Origin: Persicobacter sp. CCB-QB2
GTDB lineage: Bacteria; Bacteroidota; Bacteroidia; Cytophagales; Cyclobacteriaceae
Length of the DNA: 64,000 nt
Assembly (NCBI RefSeq): GCF_001274635.1
Contig: NZ_LBGV01000001.1
Location: 3,038,001-3,102,000, forward strand
Direction: 5' to 3'
Every line of letters starts with the position of its first letter. Within the stretch, counting starts at the first letter, position 1. Below, in pieces: positions 1 through 7,478 of this stretch. Position numbers and translations under genes: made by a program. The notes under the pieces are model-generated. The model did no database searches. It was not told the origin of the DNA and saw only the letters and a list, made by a program, of their open reading frames with translations.

Positions 1-75
1 CAGACTAAGGTCCGTCAGTGCCTGATGATCTGCAAATCGTTTATTGACCTGCTCAATTTCTATTTGATTGATCAT
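1..75 (-). CDS. ABC transporter ATP-binding protein, N-terminal fragment
   Basis: The first 25 codons of a minus-strand gene run off the left edge. They begin with ATG at 73-75 and read MINQIEIEQVNKRF, then ADHQALTDLSL. This is the usual opening of an ABC ATPase: a short beta strand, a 'V.KRF' A-loop region and 'ALTDLSL' just before the Walker A glycine loop, which lies outside the window. The subfamily and substrate cannot be judged from this piece. It is divergent from the serine hydrolase gene at 221, so the 145-base spacer probably carries both promoters. Confidence 0.6.
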   Translation of the reverse strand, partial: MINQIEIEQVNKRFADHQALTDLSL

Positions 76-220
76 ATAATATTTTCAAATGAAAACTAGA
101 ATAATGGGAAATGCCCTTTTCCCCCTAAGAGATAATACGCAATATAGAATTATTTATATTTATCCCTATAGATTAATCCAGATGACGGCCTCCTTACGTT
201 ACTTTTAAAAAGAACGTCTT

Positions 221-1354
221 ATGGTCCGAAAACTTACCTTACTTCTTCTTTCTCTTCTTTTATGCCCTCAGCCTGCTTTCCCCCAAACGGAGCACGCACC
301 GGAATGGCTCAATGAGCGGGTTTTGGTCTCTTCCGAATCGCATCATCAAACGGGAACCCTATGCCTAATAGACTTTCCCAATGGTCGGCAATGGATGGCC
401 GTTGCCGGCCTTGCCAATAAAGAACAAAATGTTCCGGCTTTAGGGAATTATTATGTGGAAATTGGTTCGATGACCAAGATGTTTATCGCAACGGCTATTT
501 TGCAATTACATGAGGATAGCCTGTTGAACATCTACAAACCCTTTACCTCTTATATACAGGAGCCCTGGGCTAAAAATTTAAATCGATGGAAGAAAAAAAA
601 TTGGAGTGATTCCATTTCCATATTGAACATGCTTAACCACACTGCCGGCATATTTGATTACCTGGACGACGGTACCGATCAGGCTACAGTTGATAAATAT
701 GGCTATGAGGGGAAAGTACGTTTTAAACCACGAGAGCTTATTCGAAACTCCAATATTGAAGGAAGTTATGGGCCTCCAAATAAAAAATGGCATTACAGCA
801 ATACGGCTTATCTGGCCTTAGGCATTCTTATCGAAACCGTGAGTGGGAAACCATGGCAGGATTACATTCAGGAGCATATTTTAGACCCAGCCAATCTGCA
901 GCGCACCAAATTTGGTACAAGAATGAATAAAGAAGAATTGTCTAAAAAAATGCAGGGTTATTTTGATGGCAAAAAAATCAATATGGCCTTTTCATTAGCC
1001 GGAGCGAGTGGGGAAATGGTCAGTACTTTGCCGGATATGGCGGTTTTTATCCGGAAATGGTGGGGAGGAGAGTTCTTCAAATACCCGGAAACCACCAACT
1101 TATTGCGGACCGCTCATTTTGCAGATATTGGGCCTTTGGGCAGTTATGGAATGGGCATTATGCATTTAATGGATCTATATGGACATGGCGGGCAAACCTT
1201 CGGCTTCTCCGGATTTGGGGGTATTTTGCCCCAAAAAGAGATTGTACTCATTTGGATACAGAATGACTCCCAAGTGGGGGTCTACCCAGCGATACTGGAC
1301 ATCTCGGATGAATTAATGGAAAAGAAGAAAAAACCGGTTTCTGGTGAAAAATAA
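221..1354 (+). CDS. Serine hydrolase, beta-lactamase/DD-peptidase fold (class C type)
   Basis: A 377-aa exported protein of the beta-lactamase-related family. The N-terminus is a typical signal peptide (KLTLLLLSLLLCPQ... ending near PAFPQ). The family motifs are in order: SMTK (the SxxK nucleophile motif) near residue 87, YSN (the YxN motif) near 191, and HGG near 324 in place of the KTG box. These belong to serine beta-lactamases, DD-peptidases and esterases of this fold, so the substrate (peptidoglycan peptide, D-amino-acid peptide or ester) cannot be chosen. It is monocistronic: it is divergent from an ABC gene on the left and ends at a strong hairpin shared with the convergent gene on the right. 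ATG at 221 is kept because it leads directly into the signal peptide. Confidence 0.85.
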   Translation: MVRKLTLLLLSLLLCPQPAFPQTEHAPEWLNERVLVSSESHHQTGTLCLIDFPNGRQWMAVAGLANKEQNVPALGNYYVEIGSMTKMFIATAILQLHEDSLLNIYKPFTSYIQEPWAKNLNRWKKKNWSDSISILNMLNHTAGIFDYLDDGTDQATVDKYGYEGKVRFKPRELIRNSNIEGSYGPPNKKWHYSNTAYLALGILIETVSGKPWQDYIQEHILDPANLQRTKFGTRMNKEELSKKMQGYFDGKKINMAFSLAGASGEMVSTLPDMAVFIRKWWGGEFFKYPETTNLLRTAHFADIGPLGSYGMGIMHLMDLYGHGGQTFGFSGFGGILPQKEIVLIWIQNDSQVGVYPAILDISDELMEKKKKPVSGEK

Positions 1355-1392
1355 AGGGTCTGTACTAAATTCAGTACAGACCCTTCCGTTTT
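1355..1392. terminator. Bidirectional rho-independent terminator
   Basis: A perfect 12-bp stem, AGGGTCTGTACT / AGTACAGACCCT, with a 6-base loop is followed by a T-run on the plus strand. It lies between the stop codons of two convergent genes (serine hydrolase and CoA-disulfide reductase-like). Confidence 0.85.
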
Positions 1393-1410
1393 TTAAGGAT
1401 AAATCAATGC

Positions 1411-3090
1411 TTAAGCATTTACAGCCTGAGGAACGACCTCATAGCCTGATTTTTTATATAAGAAAAATCCTCCCTGAACATTTTTCACTTTCGTGAATCC
1501 GGAGTTCACCAGGATCATAGAAGCCAAATAGCCCCTCAATCCCTTCTGGCAATAAATCACCTGTTGCTTGGCAGGATCCAGCTCATTTATTCTTTCTCTC
1601 AATTGATCCAACGGAATATTGATCGCACCCGGTACCTGACCCTGATTGGCCAATTCCTGCGGATTACGCACATCCACCAACTGGTAATCTTCTGAAGGCG
1701 TTTCCTTCTGGAAGGTGGTCAGATTTCTTGGGCTGATTTCCTCATGAACAAATTTCAGGGTATTGGAAGCCGTATATCCTGCTACAATCACCGGATCTTT
1801 TGCCGGAGAGAATGGAGGGGCGTAAGCCAAATCCAGATTAGGCAAATCATGTACTGTTAGCTTCGCATAAATGGCGGTAGACAAAACATCAATACGTTTA
1901 TCTGCTCCTTTTTCCCCAAAAACTTCTGCTCCTAATAAAGTACCTGTAGTTGGATCATAATAAATCTCCACGATCAAATCCTTTGGATTAGGATAAAATC
2001 CGGGAGTCGCTCCGGCAATGATTAAAGTACTTTGGTAAGGAATCTCCCTCATCTTCAATGCACGCTCATTAAAGCCTGTACGCGCTAAAGTATAATCAAA
2101 TACTTTCACGATCGCTGTACCATAAGCCCCGGGAAAACGCTCATTTCCACCGACAGCATTGGCACCCGCCACACGTCCACCTTTATTGGAGTGCGTACCC
2201 ATAGGGAAATAACCAGCCTCGCCGTTGATCAGGTTTTTAATCGACACATTGTCTCCGGCCGCATAAATATCCGCCAAAGAGGTCTCCATCTTATCATTAA
2301 CCACCAAAGCACCATTGGACAACGTTTCCGCTCCTTTATCTTTTAACATTTCAGTGTTAGGACGTCCACCTACGGCAGTCATCAGGTAATCTGCAGGAAT
2401 AGTACGATCTCCCACAATCACGGCTTTCAATTTGCCCTCTTCGACAACCACCTCTGAAATTCCTTCACCGGTAATCACGTCAACCCCTCCTTCATTCAAG
2501 GCTTGTTCCGCAAAATACCCAAATTTAGCATCCCAGGCAGCCAGTACGGAAGGTGCTAATTCCACTACTGTTACTTTCTTGCCGGCTTTGGCCAGATTTT
2601 CGGCAGCTTCAATCCCGATCAGTCCGGCTCCCAATACCACGATATCATTCATGGCATCAAGTCCGTTGTAAACTTTATCAAAATCAGCCATGGAACGGAC
2701 GTTCGACCAATCCTGCGTTAGCTCCAAATTTTTGATTTCCGGTACAAAAGCACGGGCACCAGTGGCAAAAATCAATTTATCATACGCATAAGTACCCGCT
2801 GATGTAATAACCTGATGCTGATCAGGCAGAATGTCCATCACCGGCTCATTCAAATGCATCTCCACACCAAACCTGTTTTCCAATAGATTGGGTTTTACCA
2901 CCAACAACTTTTCTCTGCTCTGGATGGTATTCGAAAAAGTATAAGGAATACCACAAGTGGCATAACTGATGTAATCGGTTTTTTCGAAAAGAAGAATACG
3001 AGCATTCTCGTTCATTCTTCTTGCTTTGGCTGCAGCGGATGGTCCTGCTGAAAGACCTCCAACGATGATGATTGTTTCTTGCTTGTTCAT
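1411..3090 (-). CDS. CoA-disulfide reductase-like FAD/NAD(P) oxidoreductase with C-terminal rhodanese domain
   Basis: This 559-aa protein joins a pyridine-nucleotide-disulfide oxidoreductase (about residues 5-450) to a rhodanese domain (about 465-555). The FAD-binding motif starts at residue 8 (IIVGGLSAGPSAAAKARR). The single redox cysteine sits in SYATCGIPY (Cys46), the arrangement of CoA-disulfide reductases and NADH oxidases rather than the CxxxxC of glutathione reductase. A second Gly motif, VLGAGLIGIEAAENL, binds NAD(P)H. The rhodanese loop is CQKGLRG, with Cys514 as the likely persulfide carrier. Such fusions are known as CoADR-RHD enzymes, which reduce CoA disulfide, CoA persulfide or polysulfide; which one applies here is not visible. 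A small Cys-rich protein gene lies 26 bases upstream in the same direction, so the two are probably co-transcribed. Confidence 0.88.
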   Translation of the reverse strand: MNKQETIIIVGGLSAGPSAAAKARRMNENARILLFEKTDYISYATCGIPYTFSNTIQSREKLLVVKPNLLENRFGVEMHLNEPVMDILPDQHQVITSAGTYAYDKLIFATGARAFVPEIKNLELTQDWSNVRSMADFDKVYNGLDAMNDIVVLGAGLIGIEAAENLAKAGKKVTVVELAPSVLAAWDAKFGYFAEQALNEGGVDVITGEGISEVVVEEGKLKAVIVGDRTIPADYLMTAVGGRPNTEMLKDKGAETLSNGALVVNDKMETSLADIYAAGDNVSIKNLINGEAGYFPMGTHSNKGGRVAGANAVGGNERFPGAYGTAIVKVFDYTLARTGFNERALKMREIPYQSTLIIAGATPGFYPNPKDLIVEIYYDPTTGTLLGAEVFGEKGADKRIDVLSTAIYAKLTVHDLPNLDLAYAPPFSPAKDPVIVAGYTASNTLKFVHEEISPRNLTTFQKETPSEDYQLVDVRNPQELANQGQVPGAINIPLDQLRERINELDPAKQQVIYCQKGLRGYLASMILVNSGFTKVKNVQGGFFLYKKSGYEVVPQAVNA

Positions 3091-3116
3091 AAAAACCTGC
3101 GCCCCTCCCGGGGATT

Positions 3117-3353
3117 TTATCTTTGCTTAATTTGTTTCATTTGCACGCTTCGCTGTTGCTCGAAAAATTCCTGCTTCAATTCCCGCATACAATGCACGCA
3201 AATACAATCCGAAAAAGCCTTGGCTTTGATAAATTCTTTCTCCTCCGGAGAAAAAGTTACCGCACTGCATTGGCATTCGGCGATATTTCCAACTTTACAT
3301 TCAAATTTGTTGCCACATCTCGGGCAAACTTTGGATTCGTGTTTTTGCAACAT
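3117..3353 (-). CDS. Small cysteine-rich CWC-type protein
   Basis: A 78-aa protein with eight cysteines. CPRCGNKFEC opens it, CQC lies in the middle and CICVHC follows, which matches the cysteine-rich CWC family of presumed metal-binding proteins. No transmembrane segment or signal peptide is visible, so it should be cytoplasmic. It precedes the CoA-disulfide reductase-like gene by 26 bases on the same strand. A role in zinc or persulfide handling is guesswork from that neighbour; nothing in the sequence proves it. Confidence 0.7.
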   Translation of the reverse strand: MLQKHESKVCPRCGNKFECKVGNIAECQCSAVTFSPEEKEFIKAKAFSDCICVHCMRELKQEFFEQQRSVQMKQIKQR

Positions 3354-3486
3354 TATTTACTAAAGAATTGAACCTGAAAGCATTGCTCCGCGATTCTGAT
3401 TACAAATGAAAGGCTATTTATGCAGGCCTTCTATGACTTTTGTTACACAAGTAAAAAAAGGATTAATCCACTACTTTCGCAAGAAT

Positions 3487-3528
3487 TACCACGGCTCTTG
3501 TGGTATCAAAATTAAACCTCTATTTTCG
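3487..3528 (+). promoter_or_regulatory. Promoter of the acetate transporter gene with overlapping inverted repeat
   Basis: TTG at 3498-3500 and TATTTTCG at 3521-3528 are separated by 20 bases and resemble the Bacteroidota -33/-7 pair with one mismatch in the -7 box. The inverted repeat TACCAC-N7-GTGGTA (3487-3505) covers the -33 element, as a repressor or activator site would. Confidence 0.5.
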
Positions 3529-3596
3529 CAGCCGAATTTCCTGATAAAGATCATTATTTAGGAAATCGACCATTTATTTTATCATTTCAAACTAAA

Positions 3597-4187
3597 ATGC
3601 AAAACTTAGACATTGTCGCTGTAAAGGACACTACGGCCAATCCTGCTCCGCTTGGACTTTTGGGATTTGGCATGACCACCATCTTATTGAACCTGCACAA
3701 TGCCGGTCTTTTTGGAGTAAACTCCGCCATCATGGGGATGGGTATTTTTGTGGGAGGACTGGCACAGGTAGTGGCAGGAATTCAGGAATCCAAAAAGAAC
3801 AACACCTTTGGCGCAACAGCCTTTACTGCTTACGGCTTCTTTTGGTTATCCTTGGTAGCCATTTGGATTCTCCCTCAGGCTGACCTGAATGTAGAAGCTG
3901 CCAGCAAACAAGCCATGGGCTGGTACTTATTGATCTGGGGAATTTTCACCTCCGGAATGTTTGTAGGAACATTAAAAAGTAACCGGGTATCTCAAGTCAT
4001 CTTCGGATCACTGGCGGCCCTTTTCTTCCTATTAGCCACCGGAGACTTTCTGGACAACCATGCGATTACCAATTTCGCCGGAATTGTCGGTATATTCTGC
4101 GGAGCCATGGCCATGTATGATGCGCTGGCGCAGATTCTGAATGAAATTTACGGAAAGGAGCTTTTACCTCTGGGACATAAAAAATAA
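3597..4187 (+). CDS. satP: Acetate uptake transporter, GPR1/FUN34/YaaH (SatP) family
   Basis: A 196-aa inner-membrane protein with six hydrophobic segments. The family signature NPAPLGLLGFG lies near residue 16 and is followed by the TTILLNLHNAG helix. Characterised members take up acetate or succinate with protons. Length and topology are normal for bacterial SatP. It stands alone between two divergently or convergently oriented neighbours, has its own promoter and ends at a hairpin at 4192. The start is the only ATG before the NPAPLG motif. Confidence 0.88.
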   Translation: MQNLDIVAVKDTTANPAPLGLLGFGMTTILLNLHNAGLFGVNSAIMGMGIFVGGLAQVVAGIQESKKNNTFGATAFTAYGFFWLSLVAIWILPQADLNVEAASKQAMGWYLLIWGIFTSGMFVGTLKSNRVSQVIFGSLAALFFLLATGDFLDNHAITNFAGIVGIFCGAMAMYDALAQILNEIYGKELLPLGHKK

Positions 4188-4191
4188 AATT

Positions 4192-4222
4192 AAAACCGGC
4201 TTTCGAGTCGGTTTTTCTTTTT
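4192..4222 (+). terminator. Terminator of satP
   Basis: The hairpin AAAACCGGC / GTCGGTTTT with a TTTCGA loop begins four bases after the satP stop codon and is followed by a T-rich tail. Confidence 0.75.
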
Positions 4223-4444
4223 TAATCCGAATGATGCATGCTTAAATCCTCGTTTAGCTGCCAGACGGAAAAAATGAAGGAAAAGTCCGCTATCTCGAGT
4301 TTTTTCCCATGAAACAAAGGAATAGGAAGGAAGCAAGCTCACCCAAATTTGGGGTGATAAAAAACCAAAAAAAATACTTGTAATTAATTAGCAATAAGCA
4401 CCTTGGGTTAGACCAATAAATTTAGCGGTGAAAATTCAAGTTAA
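4222..4444 (+). repeat. TTAA-bounded intergenic repeat, copy A
   Basis: About 223 bp. It opens with TTAATCCGAATGATGCATGC and the block TTAAATCCTCGTTTAGCTG, shared with the copies at 11036, 47840 and 63151. The core reads AAGCAAGCTCACCCAAATTTGGGG, and the end is TTTAGCGGTG followed by AAAATTCAAGTTAA. The closing TTAA (4441-4444) contains the rlpA stop codon. Confidence 0.85.
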
Positions 4445-5211
4445 AGCAAGCGGTCTACCGGCACCACAAAAGCATCTTTATTAACTTTTCGAACCCTGGG
4501 GAGATCTGCCTCAGCGAAAGCCCGATCCGGATAATGCCCCAACAATACCCGAAAAATAGTCTCTTTTTTTTGTGCGACCACCTGTACCCGACTTTTGCCC
4601 AAGCCCATGATTTTATCCAGATTAGCCAACATATTTTCGTAAGAATTGAAAGAACCCAACTGGACGACAAAACCGCCCTCCAGTTGCATACTTTTCGCTT
4701 CAATTTCAAAAACCTCAATAACCGCGGGAGCAACAACTTCCTCCACAGCCACTGGCGCGGAAGGAGCCTTTTTAGGCTTTTGCTGGGCTGTAGGCTCCGT
4801 TTTTTTTGATGCCGGAGCGGGCTTATCTCCCCCATATTCTACCGGCAGGGCAATCACTTCTACAACTCCCTTGATCAGTCCGGCCTCTACTCCTCCAAGA
4901 TCCTTCATCGCCTGTTTAGTCAGATCCAATACTCTTCCCTTAGAAAAAGGCCCGCGGTCGGTAACTTTCACCTCCACGGTTTTCCCATTGTAAGTGTTGG
5001 TTACCCTCACCTTAGTTCCAAAAGGAAGGGTTCGGTGCGCGCAAGTATAAGCTTTATTGGAAAATTTCTCTCCACTGGCTGTAGAGCGACCATTGAACTT
5101 ATCTGCATAGTAAGAGATCTCTCCCTTAAATTTATCACCTACTTTTTGGGCATGCGCCACATAAAGCATTCCAAGCATAATCGCCCAGAATAATATCATT
5201 CTCTTCAGCAT
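4441..5211 (-). CDS. rlpA: RlpA-family septal ring lytic transglycosylase with SPOR domain
   Basis: A 256-aa exported protein. A signal peptide ends near AHAQ (about residue 21). A double-psi beta-barrel RlpA domain follows (about 27-120) with GEISYYADKFNGRSTASG, AHRTLPFGTKVRVTN and VTDRGPF, which contains the Asp of the catalytic core. A Pro/Ala/Lys/Glu-rich linker (about 130-165) leads to a C-terminal SPOR domain (about 180-256). RlpA proteins cleave glycan strands that lack stem peptides at the septum, and SPOR domains bind such denuded glycan. No lipobox is visible, so it is probably periplasmic rather than a lipoprotein. The TAA stop lies inside the terminal TTAA of repeat copy A. Confidence 0.9.
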   Translation of the reverse strand: MLKRMILFWAIMLGMLYVAHAQKVGDKFKGEISYYADKFNGRSTASGEKFSNKAYTCAHRTLPFGTKVRVTNTYNGKTVEVKVTDRGPFSKGRVLDLTKQAMKDLGGVEAGLIKGVVEVIALPVEYGGDKPAPASKKTEPTAQQKPKKAPSAPVAVEEVVAPAVIEVFEIEAKSMQLEGGFVVQLGSFNSYENMLANLDKIMGLGKSRVQVVAQKKETIFRVLLGHYPDRAFAEADLPRVRKVNKDAFVVPVDRLL

Positions 5212-5291
5212 GTTTTTTCAAATCTATTTTCCCAACTTAAGGTGTTACAATAAAATACAACTCATTCATAAGCAGGAAAAATACGGTCAAT

Positions 5292-5468
5292 ATGAGTCAA
5301 AAAAATAAGCACCAATATAGTAAAGAAATTTTATACCATTTCCGCTGTGCTCAATGTGGGTCGTGGTGGAGTATTGGAGATTTTCAAATCATTCAGAAAC
5401 CGGCTTTATTTTGTCCACATTGTGGTACAAAAGCCGCTTTGGAAGAACTAAAACCAAAAGACATTTAA
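5292..5468 (+). CDS. 58-aa zinc-ribbon protein
   Basis: A small gene, ATG at 5292 to TAA at 5466-5468. The protein begins MSQKNKHQYSKEILYHFR and has two CxxC pairs, CAQC (Cys19/Cys22) and CPHC (Cys41/Cys44), spaced as in a zinc ribbon. The intervening residues GSWWSIGDF are aromatic and hydrophobic. It is divergent from rlpA (80-base spacer) and convergent with nadB. The paired CxxC motifs and codon-like composition make it a likely real gene. No specific family was recognised; RNA or protein binding is the general expectation for such folds. Its TAA stop forms the terminal TTAA of repeat copy F. Confidence 0.65.
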   Translation: MSQKNKHQYSKEILYHFRCAQCGSWWSIGDFQIIQKPALFCPHCGTKAALEELKPKDI

Positions 5469-5667
5469 ACCGAAATACACGCCTCCAAATTTCACATATA
5501 TAGTCAAGAGGTCTATTTTCAGTACATTTAAGCCTTTATTTTTGATTTTTTATTAACCCAAGGGTGAGCCAGCTTTCACCTCACTCCGCTGTTTCCTTAA
5601 GGAAAACCTCTTCATTTTTCCCGCCCATAAGTTAAACATGGTATTAGGCAGGTATAATTCGGATTAA
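5465..5667 (-). repeat. TTAA-bounded intergenic repeat, diverged copy F
   Basis: 203 bp between two TTAA tetranucleotides (5465-5468 and 5664-5667). Read on the minus strand it starts TTAATCCGAATTATACC, keeps GGCGGGAAAAATGAAG from the consensus and AAGCTGGCTCACCCTTGGG in the core, and ends GGCGTGTATTTCGGTTTAA. It fills the whole gap between two convergent genes, and both stop codons (TAA of the zinc-ribbon gene and TAA of nadB) sit inside its terminal TTAA sequences. Confidence 0.75.
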
Positions 5668-7274
5668 ATCTTACCAACGATAATCGTATTTTTTTTATAC
5701 TGCTCCAGGCTCTCCGGATAATCGCTCATAAAGTGGGCTCCCCGGCTTTCATTTCGACGTAAGGCTGACTGGATGATCATATCGGCGATGGCGCCACAAT
5801 TTCTCAATTCCAGTAATTCCGGAGAAATCCTTGTTTTCTTATAATAGTCTTCAATTTCTTTATTAAAGACTTTCATGCGTTTGTAAGCACTGGTCAGGCG
5901 AATTTTCGACCGGACAATTCCCACATAATCCCACATCACGTCCTTAATCTGGGTCAGGTTATTTCGCACCAGATACCATTCTTCCTTATTCTTGGCTCCG
6001 GAATCATCCCAGGAAGGAATAACGATATGGGAAAAGTTACGTCGATTTTTAAGGCGCTTGGAAATGATTTTCTCCGCCGCCCGATGCGTAAACACCAAAG
6101 CTTCCAACAGGGAATTCGATGCCAAGCGATTCCCCCCGTGAATACCGGTATGGGCTGATTCTCCTCCGGCATACAGATTTTGCATGGACGTCAAACCATT
6201 CAAATTGGTCATTATTCCACCACAAACGTAGTGGGCGGCAGGGGTTACCGGAATATAATCCTTACCAATATCCAGACCCAACTCGGCCTTACAATGGCGG
6301 TAAATATTTGGAAAACGTTTAGAAAGCTCTTCTCCACCAATATGAGTGAGGTCCAGGTAAACACAGTTGGAGCGCAGGTTCTTCATTTCCGTATCAATGG
6401 CCCGGGCTACAATATCACGAGGTGCCAACTCTAAACGCTCGTCATATTTCTCCATGAAACGTTCTCCTTTGGCATTTCGCAGCTGCCCTCCATGGCCACG
6501 CATGGCCTCTGTAATCAGGAAGGGTTTCTTTCCCGGGTTATACAAACAGGTAGGGTGAAACTGTACAAATTCCATATTCGCGATACGCACTCCGGCCCGA
6601 TAGGCCATGGCCAGGCCATCACCCGTAGCCACCTCCGGATTAGTGGTATGCTGGTAAGCCTGAGATGCTCCTCCGGTGGCAATCATGGTAAAATCTGCCT
6701 GAAAAGGAATTACACGCCGGGCCTGAATATCGAGCACATAGGCTCCGAAACAGATATTAAAATCAGCCTGTAAATTTCCCAGCACATGGTGTTCAGTGAT
6801 TAAATCCACCCCCATATGATGATCAAAGATGGTAATATTCGGGTGGGCTTTCACTTTGGCTAACAAGGCGCGCTCAATTTCTGCTCCTGTCAAATCCGCC
6901 TTATGCAGGATCCGGTGACGGGAATGACCACCCTCTTTGGCCAGCGAGTAAGTGCCGTCTGCATTTTTATCAAATTCACAGCCTTGTTCAATCAAATCCC
7001 TTAATCGATCAGGACCTTCCTCTACCAATACTTTTACCGCATCCGGATGACATAATCCGGCACCTGCAATCAAAGTATCTTTATAGTGAAGTTCTTCATC
7101 ATCATTTTCAGACCACACCCCGGCTATTCCCCCCTGTGCGTAACGAGTGTTGGATTCCTGAGGCTCCGACTTCGTTACAATATGGACTTTTCCATGATCG
7201 GCCACATTTAAGGCAAAGTTTAATCCTGCAATCCCACTTCCTAATACCAAAAAATCTGATTTAACGATAGGCAT
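5664..7274 (-). CDS. nadB: L-aspartate oxidase
   Basis: FAD enzyme of de novo NAD synthesis that oxidises L-aspartate to iminoaspartate for quinolinate synthase. The protein (536 aa from the chosen start) opens MPIVKSDFLVLGSGIAGLNF, the FAD dinucleotide motif. The flavoprotein-family active-site stretch is HRILHKADLTGAEIERALL, with EFVQFHPTCLY and GHGGQLRNAKG further on. A C-terminal helical domain like that of succinate dehydrogenase A starts near residue 430. An ATG at 7310 would add 12 residues (PGIGGSKSCLN) ahead of the FAD strand; the ATG at 7274 fits the family better. nadA and nadC are not nearby. A TAnnTTTG-type -7 box lies about 60 bases upstream. Confidence 0.93.
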   Translation of the reverse strand: MPIVKSDFLVLGSGIAGLNFALNVADHGKVHIVTKSEPQESNTRYAQGGIAGVWSENDDEELHYKDTLIAGAGLCHPDAVKVLVEEGPDRLRDLIEQGCEFDKNADGTYSLAKEGGHSRHRILHKADLTGAEIERALLAKVKAHPNITIFDHHMGVDLITEHHVLGNLQADFNICFGAYVLDIQARRVIPFQADFTMIATGGASQAYQHTTNPEVATGDGLAMAYRAGVRIANMEFVQFHPTCLYNPGKKPFLITEAMRGHGGQLRNAKGERFMEKYDERLELAPRDIVARAIDTEMKNLRSNCVYLDLTHIGGEELSKRFPNIYRHCKAELGLDIGKDYIPVTPAAHYVCGGIMTNLNGLTSMQNLYAGGESAHTGIHGGNRLASNSLLEALVFTHRAAEKIISKRLKNRRNFSHIVIPSWDDSGAKNKEEWYLVRNNLTQIKDVMWDYVGIVRSKIRLTSAYKRMKVFNKEIEDYYKKTRISPELLELRNCGAIADMIIQSALRRNESRGAHFMSDYPESLEQYKKNTIIVGKI

Positions 7275-7334
7275 ATTCAAACAGCTTTTGCTTCCTCCAA
7301 TTCCCGGCAAATCCGTCGGGCTTTATTGTGAATA

Positions 7335-7342
7335 CAAAGCTA
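7335..7342 (-). promoter_or_regulatory. Possible -7 element of nadB
   Basis: Read on the minus strand this is TAGCTTTG, a match to the Bacteroidota TAnnTTTG box, 61 bases before the nadB start codon. No clear -33 TTTG is present at the expected spacing. Confidence 0.35.
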
Positions 7343-7423
7343 ATTGATTTGCTGACAATTCTTGAAAATTATAACAAAAACTAGAAGTAGCAAGCTCATG
7401 AAGCGCCAGAAAAACCGTAAAAC

Positions 7424-7455
7424 AAAAAAGTCCGACCTCCGGGCCAGACTTTTTG
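7424..7455 (-). terminator. Terminator of maeB
   Basis: Minus-strand hairpin AAAGTCTGGCC / GGTCGGACTTT (11 pairs including two G-T) with a 4-base loop and a T-run, 24 bases after the maeB stop. Confidence 0.75.
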
Positions 7456-7478
7456 TATCCTTATAAATTTTGTTTCTT

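Noticed and set aside
7399..7467. 22-codon basic frame (MKRQKNRKTKKSDL...)
   Set aside because: It crosses the maeB terminator and has no supporting signal.
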